Assembly: GCA_964395715.1 (NCBI GenBank)
Contig: CAYNAU010000002.1
Span: 186,001 to 250,000, forward strand
DNA from: Porticoccus sp964395715
GTDB lineage: Bacteria; Pseudomonadota; Gammaproteobacteria; Pseudomonadales; Porticoccaceae
Direction: 5' to 3'
Length of the DNA stretch: 64,000 nt
A program made the translations under genes and the position numbers. Numbering within the stretch: the first letter of the stretch is position 1; each line of letters begins with the position of its first letter. The notes below the pieces were generated by a model. The model did not search any database, was not told the DNA's origin, and saw nothing but the letters and a program-made list of their open reading frames with translations. Positions 29,179 through 37,849 of this stretch are shown here, piece after piece.

Positions 29179-29261
29179 CTGTTAATTGTCGTTATCTGCT
29201 TTGGTACCACCAACTTCCGTATCATACAATATCAACCCCCAGGACTGTGAATCACCTCTCC

Positions 29262-30554
29262 ATGAATAATCTTAGCAGGTCCCAAATTACAGCCATTGAC
29301 CAGCAACATATTTGGCACCCCTATTCCTCCCTGACATCACCGATCCCGGCCTATGATGTCATTTCTGCGCACGGTGTGCGCCTTGAACTGTCTGATGGAC
29401 GCCAGCTTATTGACGGCATGTCTTCCTGGTGGTGTGTCATTCATGGTTATAACCACCCTGCCCTCAATGCCGCACTGCATGAGCAGGTTGAACGGGTATC
29501 CCATGTCATGTTTGGCGGGCTCACCCATGAGCCTGCCGCCAGGCTCGCCAGAACCCTGGTAGACATTACACCTGCCGGGCTGGAAAAGGTTTTTTTGTGC
29601 GATTCAGGCTCGGTCAGCGTTGAAGTCGCCATGAAGATGGCTTTCCAGTACTGGCAATCCAAAGGTGTCATAGGCAAAACCCGTGTTTTGAGTCTGCGCA
29701 ATGGCTATCACGGTGATACCTTCGGGGCGATGTCTGTGTGCGATCCTGTTACCGGCATGCACCACCTTTTTCACGATGTGCTGATGCAACAATTTTTTTC
29801 CGAAGCCCCACGCTGTGGGTTCGAAGACGATTGGGACGACGCTTACATTGTCGATTTTGAGACTCAATTGTCCAGGCACTGCAATGAATTGGCTGCTGTT
29901 ATTCTCGAACCTATTGTTCAGGGTGCGGGCGGCATGCGCTTTTACTCGCCTCGCTTCCTGCAACGCGTTCGGGCGCTCTGTGATCAGCACGACGTACTTC
30001 TGATCGCCGACGAGATTGCTACGGGGTTTGGGCGTACAGGTAAGCTGTTTGCCTGTGAATGGGCGGAGATTACCCCTGACATCATGTGCCTGGGTAAAGC
30101 CCTTACCGGCGGATACATGACCCTCGCAGCCACACTTTGCACCGAAAAAGTCAGTGATGGAATCTGTCAGGGCGAAGCCGGAGTGTTTATGCACGGCCCG
30201 ACATTTATGGGTAATCCCCTAGCCTGCGCAGTCGCCAATGCCAGCATTGATGTTCTGTTGTCCAGTGACTGGTCTCGAAAGGTTGAGAGTATACAGTCGC
30301 AACTACAAGTCGAACTTGCTCCTGCACGCAGCCTTACCAATGTGGCCGATGTCCGTGTACTGGGGGCAATTGGCGTCGTGGAAATGAAACAGGCTGTCGA
30401 TCTGGCTACGATCCAAAAGGCGTTTGTTGACCGGGGGGTGTGGATCAGGCCATTCGGCAAACTGATCTATGTAATGCCCCCCTACATCATCAGTGAAGAT
30501 GACCTTCAACTGCTCTGCCGTGTGATGCTGGAGGTGATTGGCGGCCTTCCCTAG
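29262..30554 (+). CDS. bioA: Adenosylmethionine-8-amino-7-oxononanoate aminotransferase
   Basis: BioA makes 7,8-diaminopelargonate in biotin synthesis, using S-adenosylmethionine as amino donor and PLP as cofactor. The family features are clear: DQQHIWHPYSSLTSP at the N-terminus, DGMSSWWCVIHGYNHP, the YHGDTFGAMSVCDP loop, LIADEIATGFGRTG (PLP-ring aspartate) and the PLP lysine in CLGKALTGGYMTLAAT. Length is normal. The gene is not in a bio operon; bioFHCD are not in this window. The ATG at 29262 fits homologues; a GTG at 29247 is an alternative. It ends 26 nt before the convergent trpS stop. Confidence 0.96.
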   Translation: MNNLSRSQITAIDQQHIWHPYSSLTSPIPAYDVISAHGVRLELSDGRQLIDGMSSWWCVIHGYNHPALNAALHEQVERVSHVMFGGLTHEPAARLARTLVDITPAGLEKVFLCDSGSVSVEVAMKMAFQYWQSKGVIGKTRVLSLRNGYHGDTFGAMSVCDPVTGMHHLFHDVLMQQFFSEAPRCGFEDDWDDAYIVDFETQLSRHCNELAAVILEPIVQGAGGMRFYSPRFLQRVRALCDQHDVLLIADEIATGFGRTGKLFACEWAEITPDIMCLGKALTGGYMTLAATLCTEKVSDGICQGEAGVFMHGPTFMGNPLACAVANASIDVLLSSDWSRKVESIQSQLQVELAPARSLTNVADVRVLGAIGVVEMKQAVDLATIQKAFVDRGVWIRPFGKLIYVMPPYIISEDDLQLLCRVMLEVIGGLP

Positions 30555-30579
30555 CTGGACCGATTCACACTTATTTTGC

Positions 30580-31605
30580 TTAGACCAAGGGATACAGCCC
30601 CACCGCCCGGTTCAGTTTTTCCATAAATGGCGTACACACCGCCCGCGCCTTTTCAGCACCAGCCTTCAAGGTGGTTTCGATATAGTCCGGGTTTTCCATA
30701 AATTCGTTGTAGCGCTCGCGGGGCTCCCGTAGTTCCTCGTTGATTAACTCGAACAGCTGCTTCTTTGCTTCACCCCAGGCAATGCCGTTTTCAAACTCCC
30801 GACGCATGGCATCCGTCTGCTCCTTGGTAGCAAAGGCACGCCAAATCTGAAAGACGGTGGAAGTATCAGGATCTTTGGATTCACCGGGCTCCAGCAGGTT
30901 GGTGACGATTTTATTAATGTGTTTTTTCAACTGTTTTTCCGGCAGGAAAAGCGGAATCGTGTTGCCATAACTCTTGCTCATCTTGCGACCATCGAGCCCC
31001 TGCAAGACGGCCACATGATCATCTACCACCGCTTCAGGCAGCGTAAAATGCTCCCCGTAGATGTGGTTGAAACGCTGGCCGATATCCCTGGCCATTTCAA
31101 TGTGCTGAATCTGATCCCTTCCCACCGGAACTTTAGTGGCGTTGAACATGAGGATATCCGCCGCCATCAACACTGGGTAGGAGAACAATCCCATGGTGAT
31201 GCCGTAATCCGTATCCTCGCCACTGTCCAGATTCTTCTGCACGGAATCTTTGTAGGCATGTGCACGGTTCATCAGACCCTTGGCAGCCACACAGCTCAGA
31301 AACCAGGTTAACTGTGGAATTTCAGGAATATCGGATTGCCGATAGAACACCACATTGTCGGTATTCAAACCCAGTGCCAGCCAGGTAGCAGCAATCTCCA
31401 GGGTAGACTGGTGGACCTTTTCCGGTTCCTGACACTTGATCAGTGCATGGAAGTCCGCCAGAAAGTAATACGCATTGACATCCGTGTTCTGACTGGCCGC
31501 AATGGCAGGCCGAATAGCCCCCACGTAGTTACCCAGGTGGGGCGTGCCGGTTGTGGTTATGCCGGTCAGGACAGTATCGGCTTCGGAGGCTGTGTTGTTA
31601 TTCAT
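30580..31605 (-). CDS. trpS: Tryptophanyl-tRNA synthetase
   Basis: Charges tRNA-Trp with tryptophan. The 341-residue class I synthetase shows the HIGH-type signature TPHLGNYVG near residue 20 and the KMSKS motif in GRKMSKSYGNTI near residue 205. The segments GRDQIQHIEMARDI and MAADILMFNATKVPVG also match the family. It is the last gene of a minus-strand run that includes the M18 aminopeptidase 80 nt upstream. No leader peptide or T-box-like structure is visible before it. Confidence 0.96.
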   Translation of the reverse strand: MNNNTASEADTVLTGITTTGTPHLGNYVGAIRPAIAASQNTDVNAYYFLADFHALIKCQEPEKVHQSTLEIAATWLALGLNTDNVVFYRQSDIPEIPQLTWFLSCVAAKGLMNRAHAYKDSVQKNLDSGEDTDYGITMGLFSYPVLMAADILMFNATKVPVGRDQIQHIEMARDIGQRFNHIYGEHFTLPEAVVDDHVAVLQGLDGRKMSKSYGNTIPLFLPEKQLKKHINKIVTNLLEPGESKDPDTSTVFQIWRAFATKEQTDAMRREFENGIAWGEAKKQLFELINEELREPRERYNEFMENPDYIETTLKAGAEKARAVCTPFMEKLNRAVGLYPLV

Positions 31606-31685
31606 GGGTTGTATCTGCAGTTAATACGACTTGTGGGCGCACATCATACGGATTTCAGCATGGGGATAAAGGCGAAATTGCGCAT

Positions 31686-32999
31686 TCAGATGTCTTCCAC
31701 CAGCAAACTGCCTTCATAACTGTAAAATTCCGTGAGAACACGGTAGAGATTGTGCGCATCCTCGCTACCGGCCATTTCTCGAATAGAATGCATGGCAAAG
31801 GTCGGCACACCCACATCGAGGGTCTGGACACCCAGCATGGCCGCCGTAATGGGGCCTATGGTGCTGCCACATCCCAGATCTGTCCGATTGACGAAAACCT
31901 GAAGTGGCACATCGGCCTTTTCACACAGCTGGCGGAAAATGGCAGACGTTACGCCATTGGTGGCGTAACGCTGGTTGGCATTGACTTTCAGTACAGGCCC
32001 GGCATTGAGAATCGGTCCGTGATTGCCATCGTGGCGATCTGCATAGTTTGGATGCACCCCATGGGCATTATCGGCTGAAACCATCAATGAACGGCGAATA
32101 ATACGGGTCAGCTGTTCCGGTTGTGGGTAGAGACGCTCCAGAAGTGACTGCAGCATTGGGCCATTGGCTCCACAGGCGGATACACTACCGACTTCTTCAT
32201 GATCATTGCAGATCAACATCGTGGTCTGCCGATCGCCGCATTCCAGCAATGCCTTAAGGCCGGTAAAACAGCTCAGCAGATTGTCGAGACGGGCACTGGA
32301 AATAAACTCATCTCGCCACCCGGTAATGGCAGGTTGCTGGCAGTCATAGAAATACAATTCGTAGTCCACAATTTTCATGTCGGCCAGACTGGGCGACGTA
32401 TGGCTCAGGGCCTCGGATAGAACTTCACGAAAATCCTTAATGTCCTTGTTTGTATCCTTGAACAGAACCGGTGGAATATCCGTTTGCGGATTTACCTTTC
32501 GTTCGTTGTTGGCCTCCCGGTCAAGGTGAATCGCCAGACTGGGAATCACCGCTACCGGTCTCTTCAGGTCGATCAATGCCTGACGCAGCTTGCCACTGCC
32601 ACCATCAACAATGACACGACCGGCGATGGATAAATCACGATCAAACCAGGGATTGAGTAACGCGCCGCCGTACACCTCGACACCCAGCTGGAAGTAACCC
32701 TGACGATTTAATTCAGGTTTGGGCTTCACTTTCAGGCACGGACTATCGGTATGCGCCCCCACCATGCGGATACCCGACTCTTCCACAGGCGCCTGGCCAA
32801 GAACAAAGGCGATAATGGATGAGCCATTGCGAGTAATATAGTAGCGCCCACCGTGTTTAAGCTCCCAGGCATCTTCTTCTGGCAGGGACTGAAAGCCGGC
32901 ATTATCCAGCAGCTCACGAATGTTGCGCACCGCATGAAAAGGCGTGGGAGAACTGCCGATAAAATTCAGCAGTTGCTGATTGAAAGGTTGACTACTCAT
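31686..32999 (-). CDS. apeB: M18 family aminopeptidase
   Basis: A zinc-dependent cytoplasmic aminopeptidase of family M18 (aspartyl aminopeptidase type), 437 residues. Metal and catalytic motifs are visible: the first histidine in MVGAHTDSPCLKVKP (about residue 80), the bridging aspartate and glutamates in NDHEEVGSVSACGANGP, SADNAHGVHPNYADRHD and, near the C-terminus, the final histidine in TFAMHSIREMAGSED. Gene symbol follows Pseudomonas usage (apeB); pepB-like names are also in use. It lies 23 nt after the dehydrogenase gene on the same strand. Its role is general peptide turnover. Confidence 0.92.
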   Translation of the reverse strand: MSSQPFNQQLLNFIGSSPTPFHAVRNIRELLDNAGFQSLPEEDAWELKHGGRYYITRNGSSIIAFVLGQAPVEESGIRMVGAHTDSPCLKVKPKPELNRQGYFQLGVEVYGGALLNPWFDRDLSIAGRVIVDGGSGKLRQALIDLKRPVAVIPSLAIHLDREANNERKVNPQTDIPPVLFKDTNKDIKDFREVLSEALSHTSPSLADMKIVDYELYFYDCQQPAITGWRDEFISSARLDNLLSCFTGLKALLECGDRQTTMLICNDHEEVGSVSACGANGPMLQSLLERLYPQPEQLTRIIRRSLMVSADNAHGVHPNYADRHDGNHGPILNAGPVLKVNANQRYATNGVTSAIFRQLCEKADVPLQVFVNRTDLGCGSTIGPITAAMLGVQTLDVGVPTFAMHSIREMAGSEDAHNLYRVLTEFYSYEGSLLVEDI

Positions 33000-33022
33000 T
33001 GGCTTCTTTCCTGCCTATTGCC

Positions 33023-33898
33023 TTAACCCGATTTATTCTCCAACCTGGCCAGCAGGCTGGAGGTATCCCAGCGTCCACCACCCATGGAATTCAGCTCATC
33101 ATAAAATTCATTGACCAGACTGGTCACAGGTAACTGTGCACCATTTTTCTTCGCTTCGGCCAGCACAATCCCCAGGTCCTTCCGCATCAGATCCACGGCG
33201 AAACCATGATTGTACTCACCGGCCAGCATCGTCTGGTAGCGATTCTCCATTTGCCATGACTGGGCTGCCCCCTTGGATATAACGTCGATTACCTGTTCGG
33301 CATCAAGTCCTGCTGCTCGGGCAAAGTGTAGCCCCTCGGCCAGAGCCTCAATCAAACCGGCCACGCAGATCTGGTTAACCATTTTACACAGTTGGCCTGA
33401 GCCCACCGGGCCAAGCAATGTGACCTGGCGGGCATAGCTATCCATCAAGGGGGCTGCGCGCCGAAAATCGTCGGCATCTCCGCCCACCATAACCGTCAGC
33501 TTGCCATTTTCTGCCCCCTGCTGACCGCCGGATACCGGCGCATCCAGGTAGCCAATTCCCCTGCCCGCGGCCACTTTTGCCAGCTCTCTGGTGACACTGG
33601 CGGAAACCGTGGTGTGATCAATAAACAGGGCGCCTTCTTTCATTGAGAAATAGGCCCCGTGATCCCCCATTGTGATTCCCCGTAGATCTTCATCATTACC
33701 GACGCAGGCAAAGACAAAGTCCGCCTCTCTGACAGTTTCAGCAACGGTCTCTGCCCCCCTGCCGGCATAATGTTGAAGCCAGGCCTCCGTCTTCGCCACG
33801 GTACGGTTGTACACACAGATCTCATGGCCCGCACGACTGAGATAACCCGCCATAGGGAAACCCATCACACCCAAACCAATAAAGGCAACTTTGCTCAC
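33023..33898 (-). CDS. NAD(P)-dependent beta-hydroxyacid dehydrogenase
   Basis: A 291-residue member of the 3-hydroxyisobutyrate dehydrogenase/tartronate semialdehyde reductase family. The N-terminal dinucleotide fold has GLGVMGFPMAGYLSRAG and the NR after the second strand (VYNRT) suggesting NADP preference. The substrate loop is DAPVSGGQQGAENGKLTVMVGG and the catalytic lysine is in GSGQLCKMVNQ (about residue 170). The GTG start has AGGA upstream. Exact substrate cannot be fixed by sequence; glyoxylate/succinic semialdehyde reductase is a possible alternative. It lies 12 nt after uppP and 23 nt before apeB, so it shares their transcript. Confidence 0.88.
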   Translation of the reverse strand: MSKVAFIGLGVMGFPMAGYLSRAGHEICVYNRTVAKTEAWLQHYAGRGAETVAETVREADFVFACVGNDEDLRGITMGDHGAYFSMKEGALFIDHTTVSASVTRELAKVAAGRGIGYLDAPVSGGQQGAENGKLTVMVGGDADDFRRAAPLMDSYARQVTLLGPVGSGQLCKMVNQICVAGLIEALAEGLHFARAAGLDAEQVIDVISKGAAQSWQMENRYQTMLAGEYNHGFAVDLMRKDLGIVLAEAKKNGAQLPVTSLVNEFYDELNSMGGGRWDTSSLLARLENKSG

Positions 33899-33910
33899 GG
33901 ATTACAATTC

Positions 33911-34708
33911 CTAATTCATCAAGATAACAATCAGCACGGCACCGAGCAGCAGGCGATAAATGACAAACGGCAACATACCAATGCGGTTAATCCAGGTAAG
34001 GAAAAGGTGAATACACAAATAGGCGGCCACAGCCGACAAAAAGGTACCCAAGGCAATATCACCCCAGGGGACTTCTTCCAGCCGGGTCAATTGCATGATT
34101 TTGTAACCGCCACTGAGCACAATAATGGGAATCGCCATCAGGAAGGAAAAACGTGCTGCGGCTGGGCGATCAAATCCCAAGGCCAATGCCGCAGTAATGG
34201 TAATGCCGGAACGGGAAGTACCCGGTATCAATGCGATAGCCTGGGCAACGCCCACAAATAACGCAGAGCGCCAGGAAAAATCGGTGAGTGGACGACTGCG
34301 GGCACTGAACATATCAGCGGCACCCAACAACAGGGCAAAGAAGATTGTGGTGATTGCAATCACCAGGGTAGAACGCAGATGTATCTCGATAAAGTCAGCA
34401 AATAACAGGCCTGCCAGTCCGGCGGGGATCGTGGCAAGAATGAGCTGCCACCCCAACCTGCTTTCCGGTGATCCGCCACCGCCAGTCAGGCTGCGTAGCC
34501 AACCTGTAATCAGGTTCTGAACGTCCTGCCTGAAATACCACAATACGGCGACCAGCGAGCCCACGTGCACGGCAACATCAAAGGCAAGTCCCTGGTCTGA
34601 CCAACCCAATACTGCCGACGGCAAAATCAGATGGGCAGAACTGGAGATCGGTAGAAATTCGGTCAAGCCCTGAATGATGGCAAGTATGGCGATTTGTAGT
34701 GCATCCAT
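33911..34708 (-). CDS. uppP: Undecaprenyl-diphosphatase
   Basis: UppP (BacA) recycles undecaprenyl diphosphate to the monophosphate lipid carrier for cell-wall synthesis. The 265-residue integral membrane protein has the two catalytic motifs: GLTEFLPISSSAHLIL near the N-terminus and IPGTSRSGITITAAL near residue 165, within about eight hydrophobic segments. Overproduction in other bacteria gives bacitracin resistance. Its ATG shares one base with the tsaB stop (TAATG), so it is translationally coupled to tsaB. Confidence 0.96.
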   Translation of the reverse strand: MDALQIAILAIIQGLTEFLPISSSAHLILPSAVLGWSDQGLAFDVAVHVGSLVAVLWYFRQDVQNLITGWLRSLTGGGGSPESRLGWQLILATIPAGLAGLLFADFIEIHLRSTLVIAITTIFFALLLGAADMFSARSRPLTDFSWRSALFVGVAQAIALIPGTSRSGITITAALALGFDRPAAARFSFLMAIPIIVLSGGYKIMQLTRLEEVPWGDIALGTFLSAVAAYLCIHLFLTWINRIGMLPFVIYRLLLGAVLIVILMN

Positions 34709-35439
34709 TACAAGGAGGCCTCCCCTCGGCCATTCTCAGTCGCTTGTTCACGCAATCGCTGGCGTTTTTTCCAGGTCACTTTGTCTCGCAAATACAGTGG
34801 CTGCACGTCGGTAATGGCTTGTATATGTCCCTGGGCTATTTGCGGCATTGCCAGGGTCAAGACATCCACAGCATCCGGCAGCGCTTCTCTATTAACAAAT
34901 GTCGGGGAAATGGCCATTCTCTGCGCATAATCCCAACCATCGCCAAAACCGTGGATTGGTAGTGGGGAAACGGTGACGGGAAGGTCCTCCGGCACCGACA
35001 AGCTGTCTTCATACAACCTCGTCAATTGGCCGTCACGCCATTCAAACTGTGTCCAATAGACCTCATCCATTCGGGCATCAAACATTGGCATCACAATGCA
35101 TGGCTCTTGTGCAGGTTCTTGTTGACGAAGCCCTGTCAGGGCTAATGTTTCCAGGCTGGAAACCGGGCATACCGGGATATCGGCTCCGAAGGCCAATCCC
35201 TGGACAACACCAAAGCCGATACGAATACCTGTGAATGATCCGGGTCCGTGAGTGAAGGCCAATGCATCCAACTGCTGCAGGGGAATACCGCCCTCTTCCA
35301 GCAACTCATTCACCATTGGCAGCAGCAGGCGCGTATGCTCACGACTGGCCAGGCGGAAACGGGAAATCACTTCACCCTGATGACACAGCGCAGCTGAACA
35401 GGCTGCTGTCGTTGTATCAATGGCTAAAATCGTTTGCAC
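34708..35439 (-). CDS. tsaB: tRNA threonylcarbamoyladenosine biosynthesis protein TsaB
   Basis: TsaB supports TsaD in making the t6A modification at position 37 of ANN-decoding tRNAs. The fold is the ASKHA type: TILAIDTTTAACSAAL at the N-terminus, HTRLLLPMVNELL, and the conserved AFTHGPGSFTGIRIGFGVVQGLAFG. The frame extends to a TTG at 35457, but homologues begin at the ILAIDT strand, so GTG at 35439 is the start. This places the ribosome site (GGGGGA) inside the second arm of an intrinsic terminator for the upstream gene, an unusual arrangement discussed as a finding. It overlaps uppP by one base. Confidence 0.93.
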   Translation of the reverse strand: MQTILAIDTTTAACSAALCHQGEVISRFRLASREHTRLLLPMVNELLEEGGIPLQQLDALAFTHGPGSFTGIRIGFGVVQGLAFGADIPVCPVSSLETLALTGLRQQEPAQEPCIVMPMFDARMDEVYWTQFEWRDGQLTRLYEDSLSVPEDLPVTVSPLPIHGFGDGWDYAQRMAISPTFVNREALPDAVDVLTLAMPQIAQGHIQAITDVQPLYLRDKVTWKKRQRLREQATENGRGEASL

Positions 35440-35468
35440 AAAAAAATCCCCCGTCAAAGCGGGGGATT
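35440..35468 (-). terminator. Intrinsic terminator between the AlgP-like gene and tsaB
   Basis: A perfect 9-bp stem, AATCCCCCG (35468-35460 on the minus strand) and CGGGGGATT (35453-35445), loop of 6 nt, followed by seven T residues (35446-35440 minus strand). The tsaB GTG is the next codon after the T-run. The hairpin would end transcription from the AlgP-like gene and also hide the tsaB ribosome site. Confidence 0.85.
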
Positions 35469-35526
35469 GTAACCTGAATTATCCACTGACAGGGGGGAGG
35501 TTTAAGCCACCCTGAGGTTAATTCTG

Positions 35527-36657
35527 TCAACCGGGACTTTGGCTTTTCTCTTCAGAGGCAGTCGATTTGGTCGCTGGTTTGGGCGCACTGGTTGTACCTG
35601 CTTTTGCAGAAGTCGCCTTCGCCGGACGACCGGGACCTCGTTTAGCCGTAGTTGATTTTTTTGTCGCTGCTTTTTTAGCGACAGTCGTTTTAGCCTTGGC
35701 TGGGCGTCCCGCTGCGCGCTTGGTTACGGCTGGTTTTGCCTCGGTCTTTACAGATTTTCCTGTAACAGCCTTGGCAACCGTCGTGGCTGATTTTCTCGGC
35801 CTGCCGGGGCCACGTTTGGCGGTTGCAGTGGCAGTGGTCCCTTTTTTGGGTGGTCTTCCCGGTCCACGCTTTGCAGTAGTTGAACTGGCAGTTGTTTTAA
35901 TAGCAGCTGCCACAGGCTTGGCCTCGGGCGCAGATTTTCTCGGACGACCCGGACCACGCTTGACAGAACTCACTTTGGCTGCCTTGGGCTTTGGAGGACG
36001 ACCGGGTCCCCGGGTAGAAGGCATCGGCGTTTTTGCTTCCTTGACGGCAGCGACTTTTTTCTCAGCCGCTTTGATCACGGCCTGTGCTTTTTTATGTAAG
36101 GATTTTTCAGCCGACTTAATTCTGGACAGGGCTTTTTTCTCTACGTCTCTGACCTTTTTGGCCATATCCTGTGAGCGTTTTTTCAACCACGCCTGTTCAA
36201 AACGTTTTTTAGCAGCATCCAATTCTTGCTGGGTTTTACCCTTGAGTTTTGACTCAGCCTGGATAACCCTGGCTTTTGCCTTTACTTCCATGTCATGCAG
36301 TTGACCCATGATTTTTGCAGCACGCAGCTCTGCTTTTGCCAGTGTGTTTTTCACATTCAGGTTTTCAAGCTTAGTAATTCCCGAGCGGACTTCCTGCATG
36401 GACTTCTTCAAGGCTGACTGGGCTGCTTTTGAGGAGTTTTCAGCAACACGACTTCTCGCCGCCATAAGTTTTTTTCTTGCAGCGCTCACCTTGCTGCTCT
36501 GGGTAGAAATTTCCTTTTCCAACTTGCTGATCAAATCTTCAGCTTTAGCGACCGCAGGGTTTGCTTTTTTAACCGCTGCTTTTTTCCTTGCTGTTGTTTT
36601 TTTTGTTGTGGTTTTTGCCGCTGGTTTAACAGCAGCTTTCTTGGGAGCTCGAGCCAT
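35527..36657 (-). CDS. AlgP-like histone-like protein with AT-hooks
   Basis: A 376-residue, very basic DNA-binding protein. It has three parts: a lysine/alanine-rich N-terminal tail (about 1-35), a long alpha-helical coiled-coil region (about 35-210; EDLISKLEKEISTQ, then RKKLMAARSRV), and a low-complexity C-terminal tail with repeated AT-hook cores: GPGRPPK, GPGRPRK, GPGRPPK, GPGRPRK, AAGRPAK, GPGRPAK, spaced by KTTAS or KAT linkers. This resembles Pseudomonas AlgP (AlgR3), a histone H1-like regulator linked to alginate genes, but AlgP uses mainly KPAA repeats, whereas here AT-hooks dominate. It would bind the minor groove of AT-rich DNA. The 146-bp region upstream (36658-36803) is strongly AT-rich. 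An intrinsic terminator follows. The exact role is inferred. Confidence 0.85.
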   Translation of the reverse strand: MARAPKKAAVKPAAKTTTKKTTARKKAAVKKANPAVAKAEDLISKLEKEISTQSSKVSAARKKLMAARSRVAENSSKAAQSALKKSMQEVRSGITKLENLNVKNTLAKAELRAAKIMGQLHDMEVKAKARVIQAESKLKGKTQQELDAAKKRFEQAWLKKRSQDMAKKVRDVEKKALSRIKSAEKSLHKKAQAVIKAAEKKVAAVKEAKTPMPSTRGPGRPPKPKAAKVSSVKRGPGRPRKSAPEAKPVAAAIKTTASSTTAKRGPGRPPKKGTTATATAKRGPGRPRKSATTVAKAVTGKSVKTEAKPAVTKRAAGRPAKAKTTVAKKAATKKSTTAKRGPGRPAKATSAKAGTTSAPKPATKSTASEEKSQSPG

Positions 36658-36803
36658 TAGATATCCCCTGTAAGCTGGAAAAAAGAAAAAATTATCATCA
36701 ATAAAATTGATGTGTATAAAGTTTATTCAATTTGAAGATATTTTCCAGCGGGGGAACAAAAAATAATCAAATATAGAGCGTAATTTAGCTGATTTCGGAG
36801 AAT

Positions 36804-37784
36804 TTAATTAAATAATTTCATTTTAACCAGGGATGAAAGGGTTTTAATGAATTCCGGGTTATCGTTCAGGCAGGGTATATATTCATAATGTTCGCCGCCC
36901 GCTGACAGAAAAAACTCCCGGTAGGTGATGTTTAATTCTTCCAGTGTTTCCAGACAGTCGACTGTAAATGCCGGGCTGATGATATCAATGGATTTAACGC
37001 CATTGCCCGCCCAGGTTTTCAACTGTTCATCCGTGTAGGGTTGTAACCATTGTTTAGGACCGAAACGAGACTGAAAAGTCATCGCCCACTGGTCTTTTTC
37101 CAGACCCAGTTTTTCGGCAACGGCTTCAGCAGTCGCCAGGCAGTGCTGATAATAGGGATCACCCTTGTCGACATACTCCTGCGGAATGCCGTGAAAAGAC
37201 ATTAAAAGTTTTTCGTGACGTCCATTTTTTTCCCAGGAATCACGAATACTCTGCTCCAGGCAATTAATGTATCCGGAGTGATCGTGAAATGACTTTATCA
37301 CGCTGATATCCGGAACATTCCGTGACTGACGAACAATGGTCGATAATTGATCGTAGATGGCGCCGGTGGTTGAGCCCGAATACTGTGGATACATGGGCAG
37401 CACCAAAAACTCCTCAACACCCTGCTCATGCAGTTTCCGGAAAGTGCCTGAGAGAGAGGGTTCTCCGTAGGTCATCGCCTCACAGACCAGAACATTACCC
37501 GCACCGGCATCTTCATCCAGGTGTTTTTGCAGTGCAGAAACCTGCCTCAGGGTAATGACCCTGAGAGGAGACCCTTCAGGCATCCAGATTTCACCATAGC
37601 TATGCGCCACTTTTTTTGCCCGCAGGGGAATGATCACCATCCGCAGTAAAAACCACCACAACAACTTGGGTGCCTCCACCACTCTGCTGTCGGAAAGAAA
37701 CTGTTTCAGAAATTTCGCAACTGACCCCGGTGTTGGGGTTTCCGGCGTTCCAAGATTAACGAGAATAACGGCTTTTTTTTTCAT
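36804..37784 (-). CDS. hemH: Ferrochelatase
   Basis: HemH inserts ferrous iron into protoporphyrin IX, the last step of heme synthesis. The 326-residue protein begins VILVNLGTPETPTPGSVAKFL and shows VLVCEAMTYGEPSL, LVLPMYPQYSGSTTGA, the catalytic-histidine motif LLMSFHGIPQEYVDKGDPY and the WLQPYTDEQL with SPAFTVDCLETLEE region. Length fits the bacterial type without a C-terminal iron-sulfur extension. It follows adk after 65 nt with a clear terminator in between, so it should have its own promoter or depend on readthrough. Heme made here would serve the cytochrome and heme A genes found later in the window. Confidence 0.96.
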   Translation of the reverse strand: MKKKAVILVNLGTPETPTPGSVAKFLKQFLSDSRVVEAPKLLWWFLLRMVIIPLRAKKVAHSYGEIWMPEGSPLRVITLRQVSALQKHLDEDAGAGNVLVCEAMTYGEPSLSGTFRKLHEQGVEEFLVLPMYPQYSGSTTGAIYDQLSTIVRQSRNVPDISVIKSFHDHSGYINCLEQSIRDSWEKNGRHEKLLMSFHGIPQEYVDKGDPYYQHCLATAEAVAEKLGLEKDQWAMTFQSRFGPKQWLQPYTDEQLKTWAGNGVKSIDIISPAFTVDCLETLEELNITYREFFLSAGGEHYEYIPCLNDNPEFIKTLSSLVKMKLFN

Positions 37785-37803
37785 AAATTATCTATTTCTG
37801 GCC

Positions 37804-37833
37804 AAAAAAAATGGACCCTGACGGGTCCATTTT
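37804..37833 (-). terminator. Intrinsic terminator after adk
   Basis: ATGGACCC (minus strand 37830-37823) and GGGTCCAT (37818-37811) form a perfect 8-bp stem with a 4-nt loop, followed on the minus strand by eight T residues (37811-37804). It lies between the adk stop (37850) and the hemH start (37784). Confidence 0.85.
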
Positions 37834-37849
37834 GCATTAGAGCTTGAAC

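Noticed and set aside
35560..36020. Regularly spaced repeats, possible CRISPR-like array
   Set aside because: They are coding repeats of the AT-hook tail, vary in length and sequence and have no cas genes near.
35567..36304. Long plus-strand open frame opposite the AlgP-like gene
   Set aside because: Low-complexity shadow of the lysine/alanine-rich repeats; the minus-strand frame has the start, ribosome site and terminator.
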